NCBI RefSeq assembly: GCF_034274695.1 | Contig: NZ_CP128362.1 | Location: 7,194,501 to 7,258,500, forward strand | Source: Chitinophaga sp. LS1 | GTDB lineage: Bacteria > Bacteroidota > Bacteroidia > Chitinophagales > Chitinophagaceae | DNA length: 64,000 nt | Direction of reading: 5' to 3' | Shown here: piece after piece, positions 47,481 to 56,144 of the stretch | How the letters are laid out: the number at the start of each line of letters is the position of its first letter | Numbering within the stretch: position 1 is the first letter of the stretch | Notes under the pieces: generated by a model | The model's database searches: none | Seen by the model: only the letters and a program-made list of their open reading frames with translations | Told to the model about the DNA's origin: nothing | Program-made: the position numbers and the translations under genes

Positions 47481-47610
47481 ATGGTCTGTTTCCACTCTCT
47501 TATATGAGTTGATATGCAATAAATTAGTAATGACATTTTCTGAAATACCCGGATGATGCCGTATTTAGATTGGGGTAGGAACGGATAACTATTCTTATTA
47601 GATTTGCAAC

Positions 47611-48438
47611 ATGCCAAAGAAAGACACAAATACAACCACACCCCGTTTCCAGGTTGTGCCCCTGCTGGCTCAACAATTTATCCGGGATTATGATGGTTGC
47701 ATTCAACAGTATGAATTGCCTCAGCAACTTGAATTAACGGAACACCTATTGCATGTATTGGAATTATTCCGGCATTACGGTCAGAATGAGCAGGACAATC
47801 CATATGAGCAATACAAGGAACAGGAGGAGTTACTTTTAAAAAGATATGGTAAAACGCTAAAGCCCTATCGGGATAAACAGTTTTACAAATACTTTGATTT
47901 TGAAACGGTATTATCTGAAAAGGATATATACTCCGAAGTTGAATTTAACCGTTTAACGTCAGACGAGCAGCGTTTAACGATAAACGAAATCGACCAATTT
48001 ATACAGGTCTGTTATAATAGCCTGTATAATGCAAAGGTTTTTCTTTACCTGAAAATGGACCCGGCAACAACAACACCAGCCTCGAAAGAAACCTTAGTAG
48101 CATCTATAGAATCAGATAAAGACATCACTAAAGCACGTCAGCTACTCGCTATTTACTACCTGTTAAAAGCAGGATTTGCAATAGAACATCGGGATAATCA
48201 TTCAGTAAGTGCTGTAGCACGATTCGCCCATTTACTTACAGGAACCAGGTATACTAACCTGCAAAATTCTGACATTTATAAAAAGTACTCCCTGATGCCC
48301 CATTATAAAACAGGAGAACAATTGATAGCTGACCTGCAATTTATCCGGCCTTTTTTTGCCGATTTGAAAATACAGGACGCTATCAAATTAATTGATGAAG
48401 AAATCCACCACAACGAAAAGAAGCAATCAAAGAAGTAA
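47611..48438 (+). CDS. Mobile-element hypothetical protein (RteC-like?)
   Basis: This 275-aa, mostly helical protein has AIYYLLKAGFAIEHRDNHSVSAVARFAHLLTGTRYTNLQNSDIYKKY near the C-terminus and a basic tail (EKKQSKK). It resembles RteC-like regulators in placement and general pattern, but I cannot confirm that. A TAGATTTG box lies at 47599, immediately before the ATG. It is followed by a strong terminator. Confidence 0.55.
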   Translation: MPKKDTNTTTPRFQVVPLLAQQFIRDYDGCIQQYELPQQLELTEHLLHVLELFRHYGQNEQDNPYEQYKEQEELLLKRYGKTLKPYRDKQFYKYFDFETVLSEKDIYSEVEFNRLTSDEQRLTINEIDQFIQVCYNSLYNAKVFLYLKMDPATTTPASKETLVASIESDKDITKARQLLAIYYLLKAGFAIEHRDNHSVSAVARFAHLLTGTRYTNLQNSDIYKKYSLMPHYKTGEQLIADLQFIRPFFADLKIQDAIKLIDEEIHHNEKKQSKK

Positions 48439-48510
48439 GAACAACGATATCAGGAGTTAACTACATATCATTTACCGTTAAACGTTAGCCGCCGTTAATG
48501 TTGAACGTTT

Positions 48511-48544
48511 AGCCATACTGCCGGAAAGGTAGTATGGCTTTTTT
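48511..48544 (+). terminator. Rho-independent terminator
   Basis: AGCCATACTGCC pairs with GGTAGTATGGCT around a GAAA-type loop and is followed by a run of T. It lies 72 nt after the preceding stop codon. Confidence 0.85.
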
Positions 48545-48624
48545 ATAAATATCACCACTGCCCGGTAGAACTTCTTTAAAAGATAGGTACTCCTATAGGG
48601 GTATCCCTATCCATACATCAACTT

Positions 48625-48632
48625 TATATTTG
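48625..48632 (+). promoter_or_regulatory. -7 box TATATTTG for small-gene operon
   Basis: This is a perfect TAnnTTTG match, 64 nt before the ATG at 48696 and just after a terminator. It probably starts transcription of the 48696-50494 gene series. Confidence 0.5.
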
Positions 48633-48695
48633 TTTTAGAAGCGGTAAACGTAAAAACAGACAGGTTTAACGCCAAACTATAAACTCTTTAGCATA

Positions 48696-49052
48696 ATGCA
48701 AACAACTCATGAAAAGCAAAACACAGCCAACGGAGGGCAGACCGGGGAAGAAAAGACCACCGGCAGTAATAAAGCATGGTGGGAACAGCTTGCAGGAGCC
48801 ATGCCGGAGGATAAGGAAAGCGTAAAGAATTGGTATAAGCTATTGTCGAACCCTTTAATTGTTATCATCGGATTATTAGTATTAGGCTACTGGCTGCTTA
48901 CACAAAAACCAAAAACGAGTATTAATACGGAAACAGAACAACTGAAAAAGGAAATAAAACTACTAAAGAAGAAGCAAAAAAAACTAAAAAAGCGTATTCG
49001 TACTCCAATGGGCAATATTAGAACCCATCAACGTTCCGCTGTCCTGGATTAA
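48696..49052 (+). CDS. Single-pass membrane protein with Lys-rich coiled coil
   Basis: This 118-aa protein has a polar N-terminus (residues 1-50), one membrane helix (~52-70: PLIVIIGLLVLGYWLLT), and then a coiled coil dominated by Lys (ETEQLKKEIKLLKKKQKKLKKR). The architecture fits an element-encoded membrane anchor or DNA-binding tether. No family is known to me. Confidence 0.55.
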   Translation: MQTTHEKQNTANGGQTGEEKTTGSNKAWWEQLAGAMPEDKESVKNWYKLLSNPLIVIIGLLVLGYWLLTQKPKTSINTETEQLKKEIKLLKKKQKKLKKRIRTPMGNIRTHQRSAVLD

Positions 49053-49091
49053 CGTTAAATACTATTCTCCTAAAACAATAAATCAAATACA

Positions 49092-49364
49092 ATGGAAACC
49101 GTTCCCGTAAAACCGATAACTACCAGTTCACACACAATCCCGCTGGATGTCATGATGGATATTGTACGCATCCTGCTAAATAATGCATTAGTATGGGTGG
49201 TAGAAGGCATCAATGAAAAAGAAAACAGCCTGCTCATACAAATAAGCATACAGCCTCAATTGTTACGTCACCGGAAAGCTTTAGAGAACATACAAGGCAT
49301 TTTATCTGATTATGGTTATTATCTCAAAGCTTCTCCCAACAGTGAAGCGGATGAGTATCGTTGA
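49092..49364 (+). CDS. Small conserved-type hypothetical protein
   Basis: This 90-aa soluble protein has PLDVMMDIVRILLNNALVWVVEGINEKENSLLIQISIQPQ and a helical C-terminus. It sits 40 nt after the coiled-coil gene in the same direction. Function is unknown. Confidence 0.5.
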   Translation: METVPVKPITTSSHTIPLDVMMDIVRILLNNALVWVVEGINEKENSLLIQISIQPQLLRHRKALENIQGILSDYGYYLKASPNSEADEYR

Positions 49365-49429
49365 ACAATGCTTATCGCAACCGTGTCCTTGAACGAAATT
49401 TTACCGTTTAACGTTATCAATAATATTTT

Positions 49430-50204
49430 ATGATACCAACATGCTTTTTCTGCGGAAAGCCCATGCAATCTATGCGCAGTACTAAAAAATATTGTAGTGA
49501 TAACTGCAAACAACTGGCATTTTATAAGCGAAGCGGGTTACAATTATCAGGGGTAATCGTAAAAGAAGAATTGTTTAACGATAAGTCAACTTCGGTAAAC
49601 GATAACAGTATGACCGGTAACGATGAGAGGATTACTCATGCAAGCCCATTGATAACAGGTGAGCGACACGCCATAACTGTAAACGATAAATCATCTGTTA
49701 CCGTCAATACTTTTACAATAAAACAGCAACAGGAAGAGCCACCTTATCAATGGGAATATTCTAGTATGATAGATAATATTGTGAAATATGCGGAGAACGA
49801 TCAGGAATTATCTATGTTTTCAGTATCCGGAAAAATACTGGGGAACATATAAATTACCTACTGTAAAATGGGTGAGCCTGCGACTTCGTTGTTTACTGGA
49901 AAGCGTTATCGGGCTGAGTAATATGCCGTCTATTACATACACTGATATCACTGCAGTAAAAGTAGCATTTAACGCGCTTGTAGCATCCCAGCATTTTAAC
50001 AACCTTCCAACCAACTATCCTTATACCGCACTGGTAAAAGAACTGCAATCCAAAGTATCATTACTTGCTAAAAAGTTTAAACGCAAGTCGTCCATTCCGT
50101 TTCGCTTACTGCGAAACCGTAAAGCAGAACTAATAGGTAAACGTTATATCTTGGCCGATTTTGTGCCAAGTATAGATTTAAGAGAACTGGATTTTAACGA
50201 ATAG
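49430..50204 (+). pseudogene. Zinc-ribbon mobile-element protein, frameshifted
   Basis: The N-terminal frame encodes a CxxC...CxxxC zinc ribbon (CFFCGKPM...KYCSDNCKQLAFYKR, residues 5-34), then a low-complexity linker with repeated VNDN/VNDK. At ~49820 the frame breaks at LSMFS. The other frame continues YPEKYWGTYKLPTVKWVSLRLRCLLESVIGLSN to a complete C-terminus at 50204. A 1-nt indel explains both. Read together, this is one ~257-aa protein. Confidence 0.65.
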
Positions 50205-50257
50205 ACATTTATTATCTGTAATGAATTATCAATTATTCTCTAATAAATAAACGAACA

Positions 50258-50494
50258 ATGCCAACAACAACAATTACAAAAAAGGAATTGAATGTACCTA
50301 CTAGCATTATCATTGAAGTAGCTGATGTGCTGCTGGAAAATGAGATTACCAATGACATCATCGGAACAAATGCAGAAAATGACGAGTTGGTTCTCGAAGT
50401 GGAATATGAAAAGGAACAACGGGAAGTCATTCATCAAATTGAGGACATGATTGCTGATCATGAGGAAAGTGATGATGATGAAGAGGAAGAATAG
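50258..50494 (+). CDS. Small acidic protein
   Basis: This 78-aa protein ends in ESDDDEEEE, with a beta-alpha type core (TSIIIEVADVLLENEITNDIIGTNAENDELVLEVEYEKEQREVIHQIEDM). It could be a DNA-mimic or assembly factor, but this is a guess. It is the last gene before a terminator. Confidence 0.5.
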   Translation: MPTTTITKKELNVPTSIIIEVADVLLENEITNDIIGTNAENDELVLEVEYEKEQREVIHQIEDMIADHEESDDDEEEE

Positions 50495-50508
50495 TCCCTT
50501 CTATACAG

Positions 50509-50542
50509 GCAGTACATGGTTGAAAACTATGTGCTGCTTTTT
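50509..50542 (+). terminator. Rho-independent terminator
   Basis: GCAGTACATGGTT pairs with AACTATGTGCTGC and is followed by TTTTT, 15 nt after the acidic-protein gene. Confidence 0.8.
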
Positions 50543-50922
50543 ACCCTAAAACAGTAAACATTTGTAAGGTTTATTTTCCTGAGAATGAGTAGAAAAATTA
50601 TTCCAGTAATCTTACACTGTATAATAGTAAATGATTTTGATGGGTAACCTACATTTTGTATATCTAAAATTAAGCCCCTATGAAAAGAACAATTATGCAC
50701 AAAGGTGGAAATCATGCTTTACAGAGGTATTCTATTTACAAAGAAAACTGAACAAATGAAACCCAGCATTTACCTGAAATTATAATCTGTATAAATAACA
50801 AACTATGCAAACGCTTTACAAAGAGATTATATAGGGTTTATTGTCCATCACCTTCCAGTATTCCTACTTAACTTCTTAGTCTTATTCAGAAATTTTATTC
50901 TGCAATCCTAAAACAATAAGAA
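50543..50922. other. Intergenic, nothing recognised
   Basis: This is an AT-rich stretch between a terminator and the HTH gene. No hairpin array like that at 7866-8280 is found at the matching position of this element. Confidence 0.3.
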
Positions 50923-51255
50923 ATGAAAGAAATGATAAAAAAAGAAAATGAATTTAATGCTACTCCTATGTTATTTCCGTACGAGCCAGACGTGTTTTGG
51001 CAACGTGTTCGACTTATCATCCGGGAAGAAATCAGGCAGGCTGAAAAAGATACACCTGTAATACCTATGTATGAAACGCCAGGTATGCAGTACAAGCCCT
51101 TGTACAAGATTACCGAGGTATGCCAGTTGTTTCAGGTCACGAAACCTACTATATACGAGTGGATAAAATATGGGAAGTTGAAGCCGTTAAAAATCAGATC
51201 AAGAGTATTTTTCTTATGGCAGGATATACAAAACCTGCTGACAGAAGCAGCCTAA
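50923..51255 (+). CDS. Excisionase-like helix-turn-helix protein, paralogue of 8279-8614
   Basis: This 110-aa protein has the same N-terminal MLFPYEPDVFWQ and C-terminal winged HTH (YKITEVCQLFQVTKPTIYEWIKYGKLKPLKIRSRVFFLWQDIQNLL) as the first island's protein. It is likely to help excision or regulate transfer. A 19-bp inverted repeat follows 35 nt after the stop. Confidence 0.88.
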   Translation: MKEMIKKENEFNATPMLFPYEPDVFWQRVRLIIREEIRQAEKDTPVIPMYETPGMQYKPLYKITEVCQLFQVTKPTIYEWIKYGKLKPLKIRSRVFFLWQDIQNLLTEAA

Positions 51256-51290
51256 CGCACCACCAGCACCCATGTGTCTTATTTGATTTC

Positions 51291-51339
51291 CACGATTCAT
51301 TTATCAATATTTTGTAGAAGTATTGATAAATGAATCGTG
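51291..51339. repeat. Perfect 19-bp inverted repeat
   Basis: CACGATTCATTTATCAATA (51291-51309) and its exact complement (51321-51339) flank an 11-nt loop. It lies downstream of the HTH gene. It lacks a GC core and T-run, so it is not a typical terminator. A recombination, replication or protein-binding site is possible. It is similar in build to 5895-5963. Confidence 0.75.
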
Positions 51340-51445
51340 ATATTACCAGATTGCCGAGCGCATGTAACTACGCGTTCAAAATGACAACAGCACAGTATCA
51401 AAAAATCAACAAGAATATTACTTAGATATTTATTCCGATTTAAAA

Positions 51446-51886
51446 TTACTTTTCGCGTTTCTGAAAGGCGCGTGGGTCTAATACAGGAAGTAATGCGTCA
51501 TCTAAAATCGTTCCTCTAAATTCACTGTACATTACTCCTCGTATTGTTCCAATAACCACCGTATTTAATAAATAAACCAAATTTCTAGGTAAGCCAGTTT
51601 CATCAGGTTCATTTATAATTAAGCTTTCTAAGTTGTCAATATCGAAAATACAAACAATGCTCAAAGCACCGATTTTCTTCTTATCATCTTTGTCAGATAT
51701 TACAACATTCATGAAGTGAAAGCTTTGCTTTTTTTCACTATCTGTTTTAATATTTAAAGATATATCAAAATCAAACTCCAGCTTTTCCTCCTTTTGAGAA
51801 CGGAAGACTAATTGTTTTTCTATTATTTGAATTTTTCTTAACGAAAATGAATATTCCTGAGAAGATTCATTACTTACTGCATTCAT
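51446..51886 (-). CDS. SecB-like chaperone protein
   Basis: This 146-aa beta-rich protein ends in LVYLLNTVVIGTIRGVMYSEFRGTILDDALLPVLDPRAF, which resembles the closing helix and LLP-x-(I/L)-(D/N)-F pattern of SecB. Stand-alone SecB-like proteins beside Xre genes are known in toxin-antitoxin-chaperone modules, but no toxin is visible here. It overlaps the Xre-like gene by 17 nt, giving a coupled operon. Confidence 0.55.
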   Translation of the reverse strand: MNAVSNESSQEYSFSLRKIQIIEKQLVFRSQKEEKLEFDFDISLNIKTDSEKKQSFHFMNVVISDKDDKKKIGALSIVCIFDIDNLESLIINEPDETGLPRNLVYLLNTVVIGTIRGVMYSEFRGTILDDALLPVLDPRAFQKREK

Positions 51887-52367
51887 CCTTGTTAAAAGTT
51901 GATTTATTCATAAAATCCAAAAATTCTTCTGATGAAGAATGATCATTAAAAGCTTGATTTACTGGACTAAAATATCTAATGTGTTGAACTGGTAAAAAAT
52001 TGGTAAAATCATTCAAATTAGAAAAGTGGGCACGAGAGGAAGACTCTACTACTAAGTGAAGATTCATTATCCTTTGTGTAGGAGGGTCTATCGCAATCAA
52101 TTTAATATCTAGTTTATCTTCAATATCAAACAATGTTTCCACTGTAAAATTATGTTTTCCACTGAGCCATCTAGTAATAATTGAAGGCTGGACATTCAAA
52201 AGACGGGCGAAAGACTGCCTTGTCAATCCCTTAAAATTCATCCCATCTTCAATTTTCTTCGCAAGTAAATAACTTTTTTGTGCAGAATCGGTTTCAAAAA
52301 TTCCGACTCTATTCACCATTTCTTTTTGAAGTTCGACATTGTCTTTAAAAAATTCGGGTTTCATCAT
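51870..52367 (-). CDS. Xre-type HTH protein upstream of SecB-like gene
   Basis: This 165-aa protein has an HTH at ~35-85 (LAKKIEDGMNFKGLTRQSFARLLNVQPSIITRWLSGKHNFTVETLFDIEDKL). A ~70-aa C-terminal extension (NLHLVVESSSRAHFSNLND...) could bind the partner. The gene is divergent from the conjugation-like operon, so it may regulate it. It is first in an operon with the SecB-like gene. Confidence 0.8.
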   Translation of the reverse strand: MMKPEFFKDNVELQKEMVNRVGIFETDSAQKSYLLAKKIEDGMNFKGLTRQSFARLLNVQPSIITRWLSGKHNFTVETLFDIEDKLDIKLIAIDPPTQRIMNLHLVVESSSRAHFSNLNDFTNFLPVQHIRYFSPVNQAFNDHSSSEEFLDFMNKSTFNKDECSK

Positions 52368-52372
52368 TAGGC

Positions 52373-52600
52373 GTTTTAAGTGAGTAAGGAATAAGTACGC
52401 AATCGAAGGATCATATCCGTGCAGTCATTTTCAGCATAAACACTAAACATTAATGGTTAATATATAATCTATATCGTTGTGATGCAAAACTATGTCAAAT
52501 AAACTATTAATGATGCAATTAAGCCTTCTTCTAACAATTTACAAAATTTAAAGGTGAAAAATAAATTTATTTTACTTTTAAGTGAAGTTTATATACTTTT
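52373..52600. promoter_or_regulatory. Divergent promoter region with repeated TTTTAAGTGA
   Basis: TTTTAAGTGA occurs at ~52374-52383, next to the Xre start, and again at ~52576-52585, in front of the MBL operon, with a related ACATGAAATTGTATTTCACTTATG dyad near 52600-52625. These could be operators through which the Xre protein controls both directions. This is inferred from spacing and repetition only. Confidence 0.35.
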
Positions 52601-52685
52601 ACATGAAATTGTATTTCACTTATGAGCGAACATGATTTACTTTTTCAACAATTCATTTACAAATAAAATATAATAAAAATTAAAT

Positions 52686-53876
52686 ATGTCGAATCAAATC
52701 AAGCACTACCCTGTCGATAACGGTGATCAGGGATTGATCTCTATAGAAGAAAACGGTTATACAACTAATATAATGGTAGACTGTAATATTCGTGATAGCT
52801 CTAAGGAAGGCAATACGCCTGAACAGTACGACGTCAAAGGGGATTTAACGAAGACGCTCAAGAAAAGAAAAGTCAACGATGTCGAAGGTGTCCTCTATAC
52901 AGACATCTTTATCCTTACCCACGGCGATGACGATCACTTGCATGGTTTTGAAAAGAACTTCTACCAAGGCGATCCCAAGAATTACAAGAAAAAGAACATG
53001 GACGATGGAGAGATTTTGATCGATGTATTGTGGTTTTCGCCAATGGTGATGGGTACTGCCACTAACGAAGATGAGAAGTGCTTCAATAAAGAAGCTAAGC
53101 GCCGCATTAAACTTCACAGAGATAAAGATTCAGCCAAAAACCTTCCCGGCAACCGGATTGTCATCATTGGATACGATGGTAATGAAGACCTAAACGGCTT
53201 GGATCTAGTGCGTAGGATACCTGGGGAGGTCGTTACCCGTTTTAATGAACGCGATCTGAAAACCTTCTCCATATTCATTCATTCTCCGTATCAGCAGCAT
53301 TTAACAGATGAAGAAGTGGACAAAAACCGTGTTAGCGTAGTTTTCCAGGCTAGGTTTAAGTCAAGCGAAACATCCACTGATTATTGCACTCTTGCCATGT
53401 TCGGTGGAGATGCAGACCATAAGGCGTGGGAAACCATCTTGAAAAAGACCAAAAAATATAAAAATGATATAAAACAGAAGGCATTAAATTGGGACATCTT
53501 GATCGCCCCACATCATTGTTCATGGACATTCTTTAACGATTGCCCCCAGAAGGAAAATCCAGATCCCGTTGCCTCCTCGTTGGAATTTCTTAGTTACCGT
53601 CGTAAAAGCGGAAAAATTGTTGCCTCTTCTAAATTAATTAAAGACAACGATGATAATCCACCTCATTATAAAGCTAAACAGGAGTACGTTAAAACCCTGG
53701 AAAAGGAAAGTGATTTTCTCAACACAGCAAACACTCCCAATTCTAGCAGTCCAGAACCGATTGTTTTCATAATTACGCCCAACGGTCCTTCAAAGGCGCC
53801 AAAGTCTGCTGCAGGTAGCGCTATCACATCTGCTGGTGGCACAGGCGCAGTAGGTAAGGCTATTACTCAAGGTTAA
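52686..53876 (+). CDS. ComEC-type metallo-beta-lactamase-fold protein with flexible Gly-ended tail
   Basis: This 396-aa soluble protein has the metal motif FILTHGDDDHLHG (H79, D83, H84; H-x-D-x-D-H as in ComEC-type MBL domains). It also has CTLAMFGGDADHKAW (~240, the conserved Asp) and LIAPHHCSWTFF (~275, the HH motif). The last ~50 residues are low-complexity Ser/Pro/Ala/Gly and end ...AVGKAITQG. It is the first gene of a plus-strand operon with the E2-E1-JAB fusion 9 nt downstream. It may be a nuclease or nucleotide hydrolase effector, and the tail may be a conjugation target. Confidence 0.8.
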   Translation: MSNQIKHYPVDNGDQGLISIEENGYTTNIMVDCNIRDSSKEGNTPEQYDVKGDLTKTLKKRKVNDVEGVLYTDIFILTHGDDDHLHGFEKNFYQGDPKNYKKKNMDDGEILIDVLWFSPMVMGTATNEDEKCFNKEAKRRIKLHRDKDSAKNLPGNRIVIIGYDGNEDLNGLDLVRRIPGEVVTRFNERDLKTFSIFIHSPYQQHLTDEEVDKNRVSVVFQARFKSSETSTDYCTLAMFGGDADHKAWETILKKTKKYKNDIKQKALNWDILIAPHHCSWTFFNDCPQKENPDPVASSLEFLSYRRKSGKIVASSKLIKDNDDNPPHYKAKQEYVKTLEKESDFLNTANTPNSSSPEPIVFIITPNGPSKAPKSAAGSAITSAGGTGAVGKAITQG

Positions 53877-53885
53877 ATATCATCC

Positions 53886-56144
53886 ATGCTATATAGTGAA
53901 GACCTGCAAGAATATACGGGGCAAATTACAATAGAAGTACAAGAGGCAATCGAGGAGCTGCGTCGGTATTTTTGTTTAGAAACAGTGAAGGTACTTTCCA
54001 TAGATGACTACTGGATAGCCATCCCTGTTAATTTACATGTGTCTATCCCGCCTAATGGTTCCGTTGGCGGGATAGACATAAGAGAGATAGAGCCGATTTT
54101 AATTTGGTTTAAACTGGGAAACTATCCCAGCGTAGCACCTAGAGTTTCTAGTGACAGAAAAGACTTCCCCAGACACAAGCTTTCTCATTTGTATGTTTTA
54201 CAGTCGAAGGATCCAGGGGTCAAACTCTGTTTGGTCAGGGGAAATCTTGATGAATGGTTCGCTAACAAACCGTTAGTAACCATGTTGGGATTATCAGAAG
54301 AATGGTATTTTAAAGCCGCTAATGGATTGTTAAATGAAGACGGTAATGAATTTGATCCGATGCGGTTAGACTCATATTCAGACTATCATGCTTATAGATA
54401 TTCCCGAATGATTGAAGTCGTAGAAGAGCAGAAAAGTTTTTTACCTAGAGAGCCATTTGCCTGTTTCATTACAATTGGAAGTGAGGTACTAAAGGACGCC
54501 CACGTAAGAGTAATCTTTAAAACGGATGCCTATTTCCCATTAATTGCTTCAGAAAAAGTTATATCGATTGCCAAAGCGCTGGAAAGCAAGAAGAATGCAA
54601 ATATGTTTCCTTTTGTTTCGGTATTAATCTGGAACCCTAGTGATGTTACGTATTCAGAATATGATACAAATATTCCTACTAATTATCAGGAACTGGTGAA
54701 ATACTTTCATCGTTACGACATTGATATTAATCCAATTTTAGAGAACTTAATTAAGACGAAGATTATTTGGAAAGAAACTATTCCCTTGATCCATGCGATA
54801 AAACGGCCGAAAAAGATGATCGGTTTTGCGGGTAACTATGAATTTGTCAACTTCCGGTTGTATGCAGAGCCTGGTCAGAAAAAGGTAATAGGGCCGCAAT
54901 GCGAAGTAAAAATCATGAGCCACATCGAACCGTTCGCACAAAGTATCGCATCAACACTATCAGGAGAAACACGAAATGCTAAAACATTATTTGTGGGTGC
55001 CGGATCGTTAGGTTCAAAAATCATTATGCATAACGCAAGGAGTGGAAACGCCTCAATGGGTATTTGCGATAATGACGATTTTTTGGAACACAACCTAGCT
55101 AGACACACACTACTGCCAATACATGTGGGCAGAAACAAAGCTAATGCTCTCGTAGATGAACTAAATAAAATGTTTGAGTTCACACCAGATAGATCCATTG
55201 AAGCTTTTACAGCTAAAGTTGGTCTTTTATCAGACAGTATATTTACGAACTACAAATGGCTAGTAGACTCGACCGCCTCACTTAGTGTTAGAAACTGGCT
55301 GGCCTTAAAAAAATTTAATAGCCCGATTAATATTGCGAAATGCGAATTAGCGAATGAAGGTGGAATTGGGCTACTTTATGTAGAGGGAGAAAATCGTAAC
55401 CCCCGAATTGACGACCTAGTCAACCTAGCGTACTTTCGAGCATTAAAATATCTGGCCATAGAAAAATGGAGGAGAAACGATGCTGATAGAGAGGAAAAAA
55501 CATTGGAGATTGGCTTAGGCTGTAGTTCTGCAACAGCAGTTGTGGCGGATGACTCTATATCGAGTCATGCTGCGATTTTTTCAAAGGTTTTGCACCATCA
55601 GAAAGATAGGGATATTATCAAAGAAAAAGGGCTATTCTACCTCCAAGTAATTGATAAGAAAGGGATACCAGAATCCTATAGTAGGCATGAAATTATTGAT
55701 CCTTTTAGCGTTCATCAGTGCGGAGTTGGAAGCGGCTGGGAGGTCCGGCTAATGGGCGGACTAAAAGAGCACCTATTACTTGAGTGCAAGCGGTTTAAAC
55801 CCAAGGAAACAGGTGGCATTCTAATTGGCATATGCAACTATAAAACAAAAACAATTCACGTTTATGATATTATGAATGCCCCTCCCAATAGTAAAAGAAC
55901 GTCGGTTTCCTTTATCCGAAGCAATACCGGACTGAAAGAAAGGGTTGATCAGATCAAAGCAATAACTGGCGGAATGATTGGTTACGTGGGAGAATGGCAT
56001 ACACACCCTATGCAGTTGGAGCAGCTAAGTGAAAGGGATAAGAAAACAGTTGATGAACTTTTGCCAATCAACAGAAAGGTTCCCATACCTACACTATCAT
56101 TAATTGTCACTAACACCGATTTATTACCATACATTTTTTTATGA
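53886..56144 (+). CDS. E2-E1-JAB triple fusion (prokaryotic ubiquitin-like conjugation enzyme)
   Basis: This is a 752-aa protein. Residues ~1-170 are an E2-like fold, with YPSVAPRVSSDRKDFPRHKLSHLY and then KLCLVRGN (Cys115 in the catalytic position) and the WFANKPLVTMLGLSEEWYFKAANGLL helix. Residues ~365-560 are a ThiF/E1-like adenylation domain: LFVGAGSLGSKI, ICDNDDFLEHNLARH, GRNKANAL, WLVDSTASLSVRNWL, and Cys in AKCELANEGG. Residues ~630-752 are a JAB/JAMM peptidase (KETGGILIG Glu ~640; GEWHTHPMQLEQLSERD zinc site ~703-718). CBASS type II splits these functions into Cap2 (E2-E1) and Cap3 (JAB); here all are in one chain. It overlaps the next gene by ATGA. Confidence 0.88.
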   Translation: MLYSEDLQEYTGQITIEVQEAIEELRRYFCLETVKVLSIDDYWIAIPVNLHVSIPPNGSVGGIDIREIEPILIWFKLGNYPSVAPRVSSDRKDFPRHKLSHLYVLQSKDPGVKLCLVRGNLDEWFANKPLVTMLGLSEEWYFKAANGLLNEDGNEFDPMRLDSYSDYHAYRYSRMIEVVEEQKSFLPREPFACFITIGSEVLKDAHVRVIFKTDAYFPLIASEKVISIAKALESKKNANMFPFVSVLIWNPSDVTYSEYDTNIPTNYQELVKYFHRYDIDINPILENLIKTKIIWKETIPLIHAIKRPKKMIGFAGNYEFVNFRLYAEPGQKKVIGPQCEVKIMSHIEPFAQSIASTLSGETRNAKTLFVGAGSLGSKIIMHNARSGNASMGICDNDDFLEHNLARHTLLPIHVGRNKANALVDELNKMFEFTPDRSIEAFTAKVGLLSDSIFTNYKWLVDSTASLSVRNWLALKKFNSPINIAKCELANEGGIGLLYVEGENRNPRIDDLVNLAYFRALKYLAIEKWRRNDADREEKTLEIGLGCSSATAVVADDSISSHAAIFSKVLHHQKDRDIIKEKGLFYLQVIDKKGIPESYSRHEIIDPFSVHQCGVGSGWEVRLMGGLKEHLLLECKRFKPKETGGILIGICNYKTKTIHVYDIMNAPPNSKRTSVSFIRSNTGLKERVDQIKAITGGMIGYVGEWHTHPMQLEQLSERDKKTVDELLPINRKVPIPTLSLIVTNTDLLPYIFL

